Shown: positions 1-9,313, counted from the stretch's first letter. The stretch: DNA of 64,000 nt from an uncultured Aquimarina sp. (GCA_947496555.1 CANMDH010000005.1:92301-156300); one strand, 5' to 3'. Numbers and translations are program-made. The notes: generated by a model from the sequence alone, not told the origin.

Positions 1-2
1 AG

Positions 3-296
3 GGTGAAAGACCTGGATATTTAGACGGGATAGGGGTGCAATTGTTTTCACAATTTAGACCCAAGAGACCTCAATATGCAGCATCCTTGTTTTATTACAA
101 ACGATGGTTTAGTTTTTTGCGAACCAAAGTCACTTATACAGTAGACGATTATTCGTATTATAACTTCGGATTTTTGTTGTCTACACACATTGACAAAATT
201 AATTTTTATATTTCAGCTAATAATTTGTTAGAATATACTAATCTTGCAAAAGCAAGAGGTGCTTCGTTGCAGTTTGGTTTTAATGTAATAATGTGA
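3..296 (+). CDS. Outer membrane protein, DUF5723-like, C-terminal part (partial)
   Basis: The reading frame is open from the window edge, so only the last 97 residues are present. They alternate polar and hydrophobic residues as in beta strands and end with a segment (SANNLLEYTNLAKARGAS, then a strand ending FNVIM) that resembles the C-terminus of the DUF5723 outer membrane beta-barrel family of Bacteroidota. A GTG at 36 is in frame but is not a credible start, because coding continues upstream. The stop codon touches the next gene, so the two are probably co-transcribed. The function is unknown, and the family call rests on recalled resemblance only. Confidence 0.6.
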   Translation, partial: GERPGYLDGIGVQLFSQFRPKRPQYAASLFYYKRWFSFLRTKVTYTVDDYSYYNFGFLLSTHIDKINFYISANNLLEYTNLAKARGASLQFGFNVIM

Positions 297-301
297 TAAA
301 T

Positions 302-1141
302 ATGCTACGTTTTCTTTTTTTAGGGGTTTTTCTGATTTCTGGTTTACATACATTTGCTCAAAAGAGTGTAAATGATTATAAATATATAATTGTTCCCAAA
401 AGTTTTGAGTTTCTTGCCAAAGAAGATGCGTATCAGCTCAACTCTTTGACCAAGTTTTTATTCAATAAGAATGGATTTAATGCATTTATTCAAGGGCAAG
501 AAATGCCTGATGATCTCAAAGAAAACATTTGTAAAGGATTATTGGTAAATGTTAAGAAGAATTCTTCCCTTTTTGTGAGTAAACTTGTAATCGAATTATC
601 AGATTGTAGGGCTAATATTATATTTAGCTCTTCAGAAGGAACCAGTAGGGAGAAAGATTTCAAAAAGGCATATCATGAGGCACTTCGTAATGCGTTTAAA
701 GATGTCGAAAGACTTAATTATAAGTATAATGAAGAAGCCAATGGTAAATCTGCTGAGGAAACCGAAGTAGTTTCGCAACCAAATAATCAGGAAAAAGTTA
801 TTTCTGAAGAGGAAGAAAAGGATACTGATACAAAAGTAGAAGCAAAGAAACCCAAAAAAGAAATAATTCCTACAACGTCAAAAGGATCGCTTTTATATAC
901 ATTAAATAATACCAGTTTTGTATTTAAAAATCAGGAGTACGGATATGAACTTTTTAAAAATCAGGAAGAAGAGTTAGTTTCTTTAGGAAAGATCTATAAG
1001 CTAAAAAGAGAAAATAGTTATTTGATTACTGCTGGAGATTTAAGTGGATCAGGATATTTTGATAACTTCGGAAATTTTGTTCTTGAAAGAGTAAATCCTG
1101 TTACTAATAAGATTATTCTTGACACATTTGCCAGACAATAA
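302..1141 (+). CDS. Secreted protein of unknown function
   Basis: A protein of 279 residues that starts with a clear signal peptide (MLRFLFLGVFLISGLHTFAQ), so it is exported to the periplasm or outer membrane. I prefer the ATG at 302; a GTG at 293 overlapping the previous stop is the alternative. A globular N-terminal part (about residues 20-140, starting near YKYIIVPKSFEFLAKEDAYQ) is followed by a highly charged Glu/Lys linker (about 140-190) and a C-terminal beta-rich part (about 195-279). I do not recognise a characterised family, though the pattern is that of a conserved flavobacterial hypothetical. It overlaps or abuts the barrel protein gene upstream, which suggests a joint role at the outer membrane. 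Confidence 0.7.
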   Translation: MLRFLFLGVFLISGLHTFAQKSVNDYKYIIVPKSFEFLAKEDAYQLNSLTKFLFNKNGFNAFIQGQEMPDDLKENICKGLLVNVKKNSSLFVSKLVIELSDCRANIIFSSSEGTSREKDFKKAYHEALRNAFKDVERLNYKYNEEANGKSAEETEVVSQPNNQEKVISEEEEKDTDTKVEAKKPKKEIIPTTSKGSLLYTLNNTSFVFKNQEYGYELFKNQEEELVSLGKIYKLKRENSYLITAGDLSGSGYFDNFGNFVLERVNPVTNKIILDTFARQ

Positions 1142-1244
1142 GAAATTAGAATATCCACTTCTTATGCTAAAGAAAAGAAGAATTGAAGTATTTAGATAGT
1201 TTTTTATGTGTGTGGGTGAATAATGAACAATATCCTACATCTAT

Positions 1245-2528
1245 TTAATATCCGTATTTATCTCCCCACCTTGATTTTAGAAAAGTTCTGAATGCATTTT
1301 CACGTTGATTATCTCCTGGATCATAAAGTTTGGTGTCCCTTATTTCATTGGGAAGAAATTCTTGTTCTACAAAGTTGTCTTTGTGATTATGTGCATATTT
1401 ATAATCTTCACCGTATCCTAGTTCTTTCATCAATTTTGTAGGAGCATTTCGTATATGTAACGGAATCGATAAATCTCCTGTTTGCTTAACTAATTGTTGT
1501 GCTTTGTTTATAGCCATATACGAAGCGTTGCTTTTAGGAGAAGTAGCTAGGTAAACTGCACATTGGCTTAAGATAATTCTTGCTTCTGGATACCCAACAG
1601 TATTCACTGCTTGAAATGTATTGTTTGCCATGATCAAAGCGGTTGGATTTGCATTTCCAATATCTTCTGAAGCCAATATGATCATTCGCCTAGCAATGAA
1701 TTTCAGATCCTCACCACCTTCGATCATACGAGCCAGCCAATATACCGTAGCATTGGGGTCACTTCCTCTAACGGATTTAATGAAAGCAGAGATAATATCA
1801 TAGTGTTGTTCACCCGTTTTGTCGTATCGTACCGTATTTTGTTGTACCAGCTTTAATACAAGTTCATTAGTGATAACGACCGTTTCAGTATCCTGACTAG
1901 AAACAATAAGTTCAAAAATATTGAGCAATTTCCTTGCATCTCCACCACTTAATCTTATTAAAGCATCGGTTTCTTCAAGTTTGATATTTTTTGATTTAAG
2001 ATACTCGTCTTCTTGCATGGCACGTTCTAGTAAACCTTCAAGTTCTTCTTTTCCAAAGGGATTTAAAACATAAACCTGGCAACGAGATAAAAGAGCGGGA
2101 ATTACTTCAAAACTAGGGTTTTCTGTGGTAGCGCCTATTAAAGTGATCCAGCCTTTTTCAACTGCACCTAATAAAGAGTCCTGTTGAGATTTACTAAATC
2201 GGTGAATTTCATCAATGAATAAAATAGGATTTTTTTGAGTAAACAGTCCGCCACTTTGTTTGGCTTTTTCGATTACTTCTCTTACTTCTTTTACACCACT
2301 ATTTATCGCGCTTAGCGTATAAAAAGGTCTTTGTGATTCTTTAGCGATGATATTGGCTAAGGTCGTTTTTCCAACTCCTGGAGGTCCCCATAGTATTAAT
2401 GAAGGGATGATGCCATTTTTTATTTGTTGTGTAAGTGAACCATCGCCTCCAACCAAATGCTCCTGGCTCAAGTAAGAAGATAAAGACTGTGGGCGGATTC
2501 TTTCTGCAAGAGGTTTGTTTGTATTCAT
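1245..2528 (-). CDS. rarA: Replication-associated recombination protein A (AAA+ ATPase RarA/MgsA)
   Basis: A 427-residue clamp-loader-like AAA+ ATPase that acts at stalled replication forks. Walker A is GPPGVGKT (residues 48-55) and Walker B is ILFIDEIHR (102-110). A sensor-type motif [11 protein letters not shown] follows, and the C-terminal half carries the RarA helical and tetramerisation region (around [15 protein letters not shown] and [16 protein letters not shown]). The length matches the family. It is divergent from the rhomboid gene across a 224-bp promoter region, and a TAACTTTG element on its strand lies about 95 bp upstream. The gene reads as intact. Confidence 0.95.
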   Translation of the reverse strand: MNTNKPLAERIRPQSLSSYLSQEHLVGGDGSLTQQIKNGIIPSLILWGPPGVGKTTLANIIAKESQRPFYTLSAINSGVKEVREVIEKAKQSGGLFTQKNPILFIDEIHRFSKSQQDSLLGAVEKGWITLIGATTENPSFEVIPALLSRCQVYVLNPFGKEELEGLLERAMQEDEYLKSKNIKLEETDALIRLSGGDARKLLNIFELIVSSQDTETVVITNELVLKLVQQNTVRYDKTGEQHYDIISAFIKSVRGSDPNATVYWLARMIEGGEDLKFIARRMIILASEDIGNANPTALIMANNTFQAVNTVGYPEARIILSQCAVYLATSPKSNASYMAINKAQQLVKQTGDLSIPLHIRNAPTKLMKELGYGEDYKYAHNHKDNFVEQEFLPNEIRDTKLYDPGDNQRENAFRTFLKSRWGDKYGY

Positions 2529-2625
2529 CTGTGGGTGTTATTTGCTTTTTTAAAAGTCAGATGGAAGTGTGCGGTAATCATTTCGGTTTATGTTGAAATT
2601 CTTAAGTATGATCATTTTATGATTA

Positions 2626-2633
2626 CAAAGTTA
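2626..2633 (-). promoter_or_regulatory. Candidate -7 promoter element for rarA
   Basis: On the minus strand this reads TAACTTTG, an exact match to the Bacteroidota -7 consensus TAnnTTTG. It would give rarA a leader of about 90 nt. No well-spaced TTG (-33) was found, so support is from the -7 match and position only. Confidence 0.45.
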
Positions 2634-2681
2634 CGCATATGTTGTTTGAAAAATGTGCAATAAAAATATAAAGTAAATCGA

Positions 2682-2689
2682 TAGTTTTG
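2682..2689 (+). promoter_or_regulatory. Candidate -7 promoter element for the rhomboid gene
   Basis: TAGTTTTG matches TAnnTTTG. It lies about 65 bp before the rhomboid start codon in the divergent intergenic region. The -33 element is not obvious. Confidence 0.45.
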
Positions 2690-2752
2690 TAAAACCTGCC
2701 ATTTTATCCGATGATTGCGTTTTGGAATTTTTTTTGATATCTTCTTATTCAT

Positions 2753-3505
2753 ATGGTAAAAGAGCAGAATCAGTTTGAATTTAATACAGGCACAGTAGGA
2801 TATCCTTTACTGTTTGTACTTAGTATTTGGATCGTTTTTTGGTTTGAAGTACGATTTGGTTTTGAGTTTAAGCATTTTGGTGTATATCCCAGGGATTTGA
2901 TAGGATTAAGAGGAGTATTGTTTTCTCCATTTATTCATTCTGATATTACACATTTATGGCATAATACGTTACCATTACTTATTTTATCAACTGCACTTTT
3001 TTATTTTTATAAACCTAATGCCTGGAAAGTTTTAATTATTGGAGCATTGTTTACGGGTTTTGCTACTTGGTTTTTGGGTCGACCCGCTAATCATATAGGA
3101 GCTAGTGGTATCGTGTACATGCTTTTTGGTTTTCTTTTTTTTAAAGGAATTATTGCGAAGCACTTTCGATTAACAGCATTGTCTTTTATTGTAGTTTTTC
3201 TGTACGGAAGCATGGTATGGTATGTTTTTCCGGTAGATCCTAAAATTTCATGGGAAGGACACTTGTCAGGTTTGTTTGTTGGTACTTTGCTAGCGTTTTT
3301 TGTTAAAAAAGGGGTAGTGAAACCAAATTTATACCATTGGCAATCTCCTGATTATGATCCTGAAGAAGATGAATTTCTAAAACATTTTGATGAAAATGGT
3401 AACTTCATTGAGCAGTTACCTGAAGAAGATTTAAAAGGTCAAGATGAAGTGAAAGTGATATACAGATACAATGATGATTCAAATAAGTCCAAAGAAGTAG
3501 AATAG
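2753..3505 (+). CDS. Rhomboid family intramembrane serine protease
   Basis: A 250-residue multi-pass inner membrane protein that should cleave membrane-anchored substrates within the bilayer. The catalytic serine is in HIGASG (Ser118) and the catalytic histidine is in WEGHLSG (His170); the HLWHN segment (residues 67-71) is the usual conserved loop after the first membrane span. About six hydrophobic spans can be counted up to residue 185. The last 65 residues form an acidic soluble tail, which is longer than in minimal rhomboids. It converges with rlmB with only 2 bp between stops, so no terminator fits between them. Confidence 0.92.
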   Translation: MVKEQNQFEFNTGTVGYPLLFVLSIWIVFWFEVRFGFEFKHFGVYPRDLIGLRGVLFSPFIHSDITHLWHNTLPLLILSTALFYFYKPNAWKVLIIGALFTGFATWFLGRPANHIGASGIVYMLFGFLFFKGIIAKHFRLTALSFIVVFLYGSMVWYVFPVDPKISWEGHLSGLFVGTLLAFFVKKGVVKPNLYHWQSPDYDPEEDEFLKHFDENGNFIEQLPEEDLKGQDEVKVIYRYNDDSNKSKEVE

Positions 3506-3507
3506 TA

Positions 3508-4242
3508 TTATTGTCTTTGCCTAATAGCTTCGTATAAAAACACCCCACATGCAACTGAAACATTAAGGGATGCAATTTCGCCATACATGGGTAGTTTGGC
3601 TTTGTAATCTACTAATTTTAATACAGAACTTGATATACCTTTACCTTCGCTACCCATTATAAAAGCTGTAGGAACTGTTAGATTTTTTTTGTATATGGTA
3701 TCCGACGCTTTTTCTGTGGCGGCTATAATCTGAATACCTGATCCTTGTAAATAGAACATAGCATCTTTTATATGATCTACTTTGCAAATCGGAATTTTGA
3801 ATACAGCTCCTGCTGAGGTTTTAATAGTATCTGCATTTACAGGAGCGCCCCCCTTTTTTTGTATAATAATCCCATGAACCCCGGTGCACTCTGCAGTTCG
3901 TATGATTGCCCCAAAATTGCGAACATCAGAAAGTTGATCCAGTATTAAAAACAATGGAGTTTCACCAGATTCGATAACTTGTAAAACAAGGTTTTCTAGT
4001 TCATAAAAATCAATAGGGGAGGTATAAGCCACAGCTCCTTGATGATTTTTGCGTGTAAGACGGTTTAATTTCTCTACAGGAACATAATTAATTTTAATCT
4101 TATGTTGTCTTACAATTGCTAATAACTCCTTTGCGAGTTCACCTTGTAACCCTTTTTGAATAAAAAGTTTATCAATTGTTTTGCCCGATATGATGGCTTC
4201 TTGGATTGTTCTGATACCAAAAATTAAGGATTCATTTTTCAT
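3508..4242 (-). CDS. rlmB: 23S rRNA 2'-O-methyltransferase RlmB (SpoU/TrmH family)
   Basis: A SPOUT methyltransferase that should methylate the 2'-O of the conserved guanosine in the 23S rRNA peptidyl-transferase region (G2251 in E. coli numbering). The N-terminal substrate-binding domain (about 5-75) is followed by the SpoU domain with the motifs LDQLSDVRNFGAIIRTAE, FIMGSEGKGIS and ASLNVSVACGVFLYEA, which form the knotted SAM site. I start it at the ATG at 4242 (244 residues); a TTG at 4251 in frame lies inside a promoter-like element and is unlikely. It is followed by the converging rhomboid gene. Confidence 0.92.
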   Translation of the reverse strand: MKNESLIFGIRTIQEAIISGKTIDKLFIQKGLQGELAKELLAIVRQHKIKINYVPVEKLNRLTRKNHQGAVAYTSPIDFYELENLVLQVIESGETPLFLILDQLSDVRNFGAIIRTAECTGVHGIIIQKKGGAPVNADTIKTSAGAVFKIPICKVDHIKDAMFYLQGSGIQIIAATEKASDTIYKKNLTVPTAFIMGSEGKGISSSVLKLVDYKAKLPMYGEIASLNVSVACGVFLYEAIRQRQ

Positions 4243-4248
4243 AGGGGA

Positions 4249-4256
4249 CAAATATA
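4249..4256 (-). promoter_or_regulatory. Candidate rlmB promoter giving a near-leaderless mRNA
   Basis: On the minus strand TATATTTG (exact TAnnTTTG) is followed by only TCCCCT before the ATG of rlmB. Since the -7 element usually ends 4-7 nt before the transcription start, the mRNA would begin at or next to the start codon. Confidence 0.5.
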
Positions 4257-4266
4257 AATATAAAAA

Positions 4267-4297
4267 AACATCCCTCTGAAATTTTCAGAGGGATGTT
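4267..4297 (-). terminator. Rho-independent terminator after the susD1 gene
   Basis: A perfect 14-bp inverted repeat (AACATCCCTCTGAA and its complement, 3-nt loop) is followed on the minus strand by a run of seven T. It lies 44 bp past the SusD1 stop and ends the first susCD operon before rlmB. Confidence 0.93.
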
Positions 4298-4340
4298 CGC
4301 TATTACTATAAATCTTTATTACTAACTATTTTAGATGAGA

Positions 4341-5801
4341 TTAGTAACCAGGATTTTGTTGTCCTTGTAATGCTGGATTTGCATTTATTTGATTCGCCGG
4401 GATTGGATAAATAGTTAGATTTGCTCCAAATGCAGAATCACCAAATTGTGGATCTCCGGCTTGTCTCAATGATCTTCTATTTCTTAGTAAGTCCATTCTT
4501 CTATGTCCCTCGTTAGCGAATTCTTTCAATCTTTCATCAAGAATATCGTCTAAAGTTACCGTAGTTAAATCAACAATACCTGCTCTACCACGAATAAGAT
4601 TAATGTCGTTTAAAGGAGTGTCTCCAACACTTAAACCACCTCTTAAGTTCGCTTCTGCTCTTATGAAATACATTTCAGTAATTCTTATAAGTGGTAATGG
4701 ATCATTTCCGGTAGGGCCAACTTTGTTTTGGAATCTTTGTTGTACGCCATTTACATCAGCTCCTATAGCCGATATACCGACTAATCTTAAGTCCATTCCT
4801 TCTGTATTTCCAGGAGCTGCAACACCACTCTCAAGAGCAGTTACAAGGAAGTCTGAATAGTATATGTCTCCTCTTCCTGCTGGTGAGGGATTGGCAAAAT
4901 TGTGTAAACCAGTGCCGCCATAAGCACCATCTGTAGCCGAGTTGGCAAGAACAAATATGTTTTCTGCGCTTAGCCTACTATCTCTTTCGTCTGGATCAAG
5001 AGAGAAAAAAGAATAATCGTCTTCAAATTCATATTCCGAAGAAGAAATCACTTCATCAGCTAAAGTGGCGGCTTGAGTCCACTCTTCCCTATATAAATGA
5101 AGTCTCGCCTTTAAGGCTTTTGCAGCACCCGAAGAAGCTCGAGTGTTTCCTCCATCTGATAGATTGTCAATGGCATCCTGTAGATCTTGCATTATTAGAG
5201 CATGAACTTCGTTCAGAGAGGAACGAGGTAATTCAAAATCCTCGACAGAAGAACCAGATTCAAAAGGATTTAAGACAATAGGTACACAAAGGTTATTGCC
5301 ATTGTCAAATTGAAAAGGTTGTGCATATACTCTTGACATTTCGAAATACATCCATGCACGCATGAATTTAGCCTCCCCAAGAATTTGTGCTTTTTCAGCA
5401 TCAGTAAAATTAACTATATCAACATCAGGAACTTTAGTTATTAAGAAGTTGGCGTTATTAATAATTTCATAAGCTTCATCCCATAGCTCCTGTGTTGTAG
5501 TATTTGTTGGTTGCGTTGCATATTCAAATAAATCAGCTAAAGTAGGGAACGATCCAACGAATGTTAATTCATCTGATTGTATTCCACTTTGAGCAATTCT
5601 ATTTCCATTCAATGCATCAACTTCTCTTGCTTGTCCATATAACCCGGTAGTTACTCCTCTAATTCCAAATTCTGATTCAAAAGCACTCTGTTCGGTTAAA
5701 CTGTCTTCTGGGTTAATGTCCAGTTCATCATCGCAGCTATAAGTAAAAGTCAAAACTCCAGCTAAAAGCAATATTTTATATTTATTAAGAATTGTTTTCA
5801 T
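4341..5801 (-). CDS. SusD/RagB family nutrient-binding outer membrane lipoprotein (pair 1)
   Basis: A 486-residue surface lipoprotein that forms the lid of a SusC-type transporter and binds the ligand. It has a lipoprotein signal peptide ending TYSC, then the helical TPR-like SusD fold (motifs ILGEAKFMRAWMYFEMSRVYAQPF and ALKARLHLYREEWTQAATLADE) and the SusD C-terminal domain (EFANEGHRRMDLLRNRR, ending YPIPANQINANPAL). It follows susC1 by 17 bp, the usual SusC-SusD order. The ligand cannot be deduced: no degradative enzyme lies nearby. Confidence 0.95.
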   Translation of the reverse strand: MKTILNKYKILLLAGVLTFTYSCDDELDINPEDSLTEQSAFESEFGIRGVTTGLYGQAREVDALNGNRIAQSGIQSDELTFVGSFPTLADLFEYATQPTNTTTQELWDEAYEIINNANFLITKVPDVDIVNFTDAEKAQILGEAKFMRAWMYFEMSRVYAQPFQFDNGNNLCVPIVLNPFESGSSVEDFELPRSSLNEVHALIMQDLQDAIDNLSDGGNTRASSGAAKALKARLHLYREEWTQAATLADEVISSSEYEFEDDYSFFSLDPDERDSRLSAENIFVLANSATDGAYGGTGLHNFANPSPAGRGDIYYSDFLVTALESGVAAPGNTEGMDLRLVGISAIGADVNGVQQRFQNKVGPTGNDPLPLIRITEMYFIRAEANLRGGLSVGDTPLNDINLIRGRAGIVDLTTVTLDDILDERLKEFANEGHRRMDLLRNRRSLRQAGDPQFGDSAFGANLTIYPIPANQINANPALQGQQNPGY

Positions 5802-5818
5802 TATCTTCTATTTTAGAT

Positions 5819-8800
5819 TTAAAATGTAATTCTAGTTCCGATCAACCACTGTCTTGCTTGCGGAGCGGTAAAGAATGTCTCTCCTTGTACTAATGGGTCA
5901 ATATCATCAGTAACTTCTGGATCGAAACCGTCTAGGTCATCGTCACCTTTTATGATAAATAGATTGTTACCTGTAGCATATACTCTTATTTTCTTGAATA
6001 GCTTGCTATTTTTGAATATGCTTTCTGGTAATGTGTATCCAAAAGTAAGATTTCTCATTCTTAAAAAAGAACCATCTTTTAATTGAAAGGTAGAGGATTG
6101 TCTATAAAGTCTCTCAGTAGAACTTCCTAATCTTGGATATTTCGCAACATCCCCAGGTTGTTGCCAGTAATCCAATACATCAACTGATTGATTAAAAGTA
6201 CCAACTCTATCCGGCGCACCAACAAATCGTAAACCATCTAAGAAGATATCATTACCATATGTGAACGACATTAAAAAGCTTAAATCGAAATTTTTATAAG
6301 TAAATGTATTCGTTATACCACCAAAAAAGTCAGGTAGAGCGTCACCCGCAATAACTCGGTCAGTATCAAAATTTGGAGAAGTTGTTACATTTCCATCTCT
6401 GTCAAGATATTCTGCATCACCCGTTTGAGGATTAACTCCTACATAACGTACTAAATAGAAGTTATTGGTAGATTGTCCTTCAATAGCTCTTTGTCTAGCA
6501 CCTGCTGCTTCTATAAATAAACCTTCAGGAGAATCATTAGCTCCCGGTAAGGAGATAACTTCTGTATCAATAAACGAAATATTAAAATCGGTTGACCAAG
6601 TGAAATTATCTGTAATAACATTTTTGGTGTTAAAACCAATTTCTAAACCTTTGTTTTCAAGTTCTCCTGAATTTTCATTTACTGTTGCAAATCCAGTAAG
6701 TTCAGTAATAGGTCTTGCAAGTAGTAAATCAGTAGTGTTCTTCTTGAAATAACCAACATTTAGATTGATTCGATTTTGAAACAAACCTAATTCTAAGCCG
6801 ACGTCTAGTGTTGTACTTTCTTCGAAAGTAAGATCAAGATTCACAGGTTGAGTTGGTGCAATACCACCTGATCCATTATAATTAAATGTAGCAGCAAGAC
6901 CAGGAACAGCAGAACCAAATAAACCTAGTGAAGGGAAAGAACCTCCAATTCTATCGTTACCAGATGTACCATAACTCGCTCTTAATTTTAACAAACTAAT
7001 TGCTTCAATTTGTTGCATGAATTCTTCTTCAGAAACAACCCATCCTGCAGCAACAGAATAAAAATTACCAAATCTGTTATTTACACCAAATCTAGAGAAA
7101 CCATCTCTTCTGAAAGAACCTTCTAGTAAGTATCTACTTTTGAAATCATAATTAACTCTTGCAAATGCACCATATAAGCTTCTCTGAGCTCTTGATTGAC
7201 TTGTAATAGTTGGTACTGCTCCATTTGCTACATTACGTAGGTCATCAGATAGGAAATCTTGCGAAGCAACATCTATATTATTAAAGGTAGTCTCTTGATA
7301 AGTAAGACCTGCAACGGCACTTACGGTATGAATATCGTCAAAAGTCTTATTATAATTAAGCGTATGGTCGGTAATAATTCTATTATCATTAGCAATAAAA
7401 TTTCGAGCATTACCTCCAGGAGTAGTTCCTCCATCAGCAGACGGATCAATTAACTCTGGTACCCTTGTAAAGTTGTCAATTTGAGTTCTATCGATTCCAA
7501 ATGAGGCTTTATAATTTAGATTTTCAGTAAACTTAATTACAGCGTTCATATTACCAATTACTCTAGTACTTTCTACCTGGTTTATTTGTAAAGCTTCTAT
7601 AGCTTCAACATTCTGGATAAAATCATTATTGATGAAATTACCGTCTTCATCTCTAGACTGTATAAAAGGTCTTATAAGATAAGAAGAAGTTAGAGGAGCG
7701 AAAGTAGTATTTTCAGTGTTAATACGGTCATTTAACGTGTTAGTTACAGATAAATTTAATCCTAAATCTAACCAATTATTAGCCTTGTGGTTAAGATTAA
7801 CTCTTCCGTTAATCCTTCTTAGGTCATTACCTATAATACCACCTTCAAGCTGAGAATAACCAGTACCTAAAAAGAAACTTGTCTTTTCTCCACCTCCCTG
7901 AACAGAAACATTATAGTTCTGAGAGAAACCTGTACGAGTAGCTAAATCTGTCCAATCAGGTCCTTCTGTTGGAAGTGCGTCGACAGAAGGCGTTCCTCCA
8001 CTGGCTCCAGCCTGTCCTCTAGCGAAACGATATTCAGCATATTGCTGAGCATCTAAAACATCTATTAAATCAGTTACATCAGTAAAAGATGTCCATACTT
8101 CGGCATTCACTTTAGTATCTGTGTTAGGTTTACCACTTTTGGTTTTAATAAGGATTACCCCATTTGCTCCTCTAGAACCCCAAATAGCTGTCGCTGCAGC
8201 ATCTTTAAGGACAGAAAAAGATTCGATATCCTGAGGATTTATGTCAGAAAGAGGGTTTAGCCCAGTGTTTCCACCATTATTAAAAGTATTAACGTCATCA
8301 CTTAAAGGTACTCCGTCAATAACAATCAATGGTTGTGATCCACCATTTAAAGAAGAGACACCACGAACTCGGATAACGTTAGCAGCTCCAAGTACCCCAG
8401 AACTCTGAGTGAATTGAACACCACTTGTTTGACCTTGCAGTAATTCCTGAGCGGTAACCGCAGGGATGTCTTCAATCGCAGAAGTTCTAATTGTTCCAAT
8501 ACTTTGAATCAATTTTTTCTCTGTAGTAGTACCAAAACCTACAATTACTACCTCTTCAAGCTCTGATGCAGAAGCACTTAATTGTACATTAATGGTGTCG
8601 TTGTCACCGATTACTACACTTTTTGTTTCAAAACCAACATAACTAAACGAAAGCGCAGCTCCACGACTAGCTTGAATAGTATAATTACCATCAAAATCGG
8701 TTTGTGTACCGGTTGCTGTATTTTGTATAACAACATTTACACCAGGTAAAGGTAAGCCTTTGTCATCGGTTACCGTACCTGAGACTGTTTTGTCTTGTGC

Positions 8801-8863
8801 AAAAGTGAATTGCACAACAAACGCTAGAAATAGCGTTAAAATTCCACTAAACTTTGTTCTCAT
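5819..8863 (-). CDS. SusC/RagA family TonB-linked outer membrane transporter (pair 1)
   Basis: A 1014-residue TonB-dependent beta barrel that should import an oligomeric ligand captured by its SusD partner. The order is signal peptide (cleavage after TFAQ), CarboxypepD_reg-like domain (about 25-105, motif GTVTDDKGLPLPGVNVV), plug domain (about 110-240, with SQPLIVIDGVPL and LKDAAATAIWGSRGANG) and a large barrel ending in the aromatic terminus RITF. It is the shortest of the three SusC proteins and the most different in its plug (GFGTTTEKKLI in place of the GLKRGKKAIGYA type). Its promoter block is shared with susC2. Confidence 0.95.
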   Translation of the reverse strand: MRTKFSGILTLFLAFVVQFTFAQDKTVSGTVTDDKGLPLPGVNVVIQNTATGTQTDFDGNYTIQASRGAALSFSYVGFETKSVVIGDNDTINVQLSASASELEEVVIVGFGTTTEKKLIQSIGTIRTSAIEDIPAVTAQELLQGQTSGVQFTQSSGVLGAANVIRVRGVSSLNGGSQPLIVIDGVPLSDDVNTFNNGGNTGLNPLSDINPQDIESFSVLKDAAATAIWGSRGANGVILIKTKSGKPNTDTKVNAEVWTSFTDVTDLIDVLDAQQYAEYRFARGQAGASGGTPSVDALPTEGPDWTDLATRTGFSQNYNVSVQGGGEKTSFFLGTGYSQLEGGIIGNDLRRINGRVNLNHKANNWLDLGLNLSVTNTLNDRINTENTTFAPLTSSYLIRPFIQSRDEDGNFINNDFIQNVEAIEALQINQVESTRVIGNMNAVIKFTENLNYKASFGIDRTQIDNFTRVPELIDPSADGGTTPGGNARNFIANDNRIITDHTLNYNKTFDDIHTVSAVAGLTYQETTFNNIDVASQDFLSDDLRNVANGAVPTITSQSRAQRSLYGAFARVNYDFKSRYLLEGSFRRDGFSRFGVNNRFGNFYSVAAGWVVSEEEFMQQIEAISLLKLRASYGTSGNDRIGGSFPSLGLFGSAVPGLAATFNYNGSGGIAPTQPVNLDLTFEESTTLDVGLELGLFQNRINLNVGYFKKNTTDLLLARPITELTGFATVNENSGELENKGLEIGFNTKNVITDNFTWSTDFNISFIDTEVISLPGANDSPEGLFIEAAGARQRAIEGQSTNNFYLVRYVGVNPQTGDAEYLDRDGNVTTSPNFDTDRVIAGDALPDFFGGITNTFTYKNFDLSFLMSFTYGNDIFLDGLRFVGAPDRVGTFNQSVDVLDYWQQPGDVAKYPRLGSSTERLYRQSSTFQLKDGSFLRMRNLTFGYTLPESIFKNSKLFKKIRVYATGNNLFIIKGDDDLDGFDPEVTDDIDPLVQGETFFTAPQARQWLIGTRITF

Positions 8864-8891
8864 TTTACAATTTATTTGAATTAGCCAGTTC

Positions 8892-8922
8892 CAAAAGTCA
8901 TAATAATATCTTTATAAAACAA
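8892..8922 (-). promoter_or_regulatory. Promoter of susC1
   Basis: On the minus strand a TTG (8922-8920) is followed after 20 nt by GACTTTTG (8899-8892), a one-mismatch -7 element. Next comes GGCTAATTCAAATAAAT and then the ATG. The same layout, including the 20-nt spacing, is found before susC2. Confidence 0.65.
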
Positions 8923-9212
8923 CTTTTTAATATTAAAAGTTGAAAATTACCGCAATAGATATACCAATCATTTGGAGAGATTTTGTCTTTAATAAATAAA
9001 AGTTATCTAATTGGAGAGGAGATTATATTTTGATGTAATAGTTTGGCTTCTAGATTAATTGCTTTTTTAGGTTTCGACATAGTTATTACAGATTTTTTTA
9101 ATTTTCTGTTATAGTCTTCGTGCGAATTAGGCTACACTATTTTTTCGTTTTTAAAATAAAAAGTCAACAAGTCTTTTTCGATTGTTTTATTAAAATAGGG
9201 TTATTTTAATAA
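8923..9212. other. Intergenic stretch between pair 2 and pair 1, nothing further seen
   Basis: Between the susC1 promoter and the terminator of pair 2 the DNA is very A/T rich. No credible reading frame, repeat or RNA gene was found on either strand. Confidence 0.6.
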
Positions 9213-9246
9213 AAAAAACCAACGAAATTTACTTCGTTGGTTTTTG
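9213..9246 (-). terminator. Rho-independent terminator after the susD2 gene
   Basis: AACCAACGAA pairs with TTCGTTGGTT around a 6-nt loop, flanked by A and T runs on both sides, so it could work in both directions. It lies about 70 bp past the SusD2 stop. Confidence 0.9.
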
Positions 9247-9259
9247 GATATTTAATTTG

Positions 9260-9306
9260 TTTAACCAATCTAGGCGGCTACTTAAAATTGCCGAAAATTG
9301 GTTAAA
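9260..9306 (-). promoter_or_regulatory. Stem-loop in the 3' UTR of susD2
   Basis: TTTAACCAAT (9260-9269) pairs perfectly with ATTGGTTAAA (9297-9306), enclosing a second helix CGGC/GCCG (9275-9278 with 9290-9293). It begins 8 bp after the SusD2 stop and is separate from the terminator at 9213-9246. It has no T run of its own, so it is not a second terminator. mRNA stabilisation or a 3'-UTR-derived small RNA are possible roles. Confidence 0.6.
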
Positions 9307-9313
9307 TTTTATT

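Noticed and set aside
4319-4347. TTACTAA/TTAGTAA dyad over the susD1 stop codon
   Set aside because: Only 7 A/T-rich pairs with a 15-nt loop; likely chance, and a strong terminator follows.
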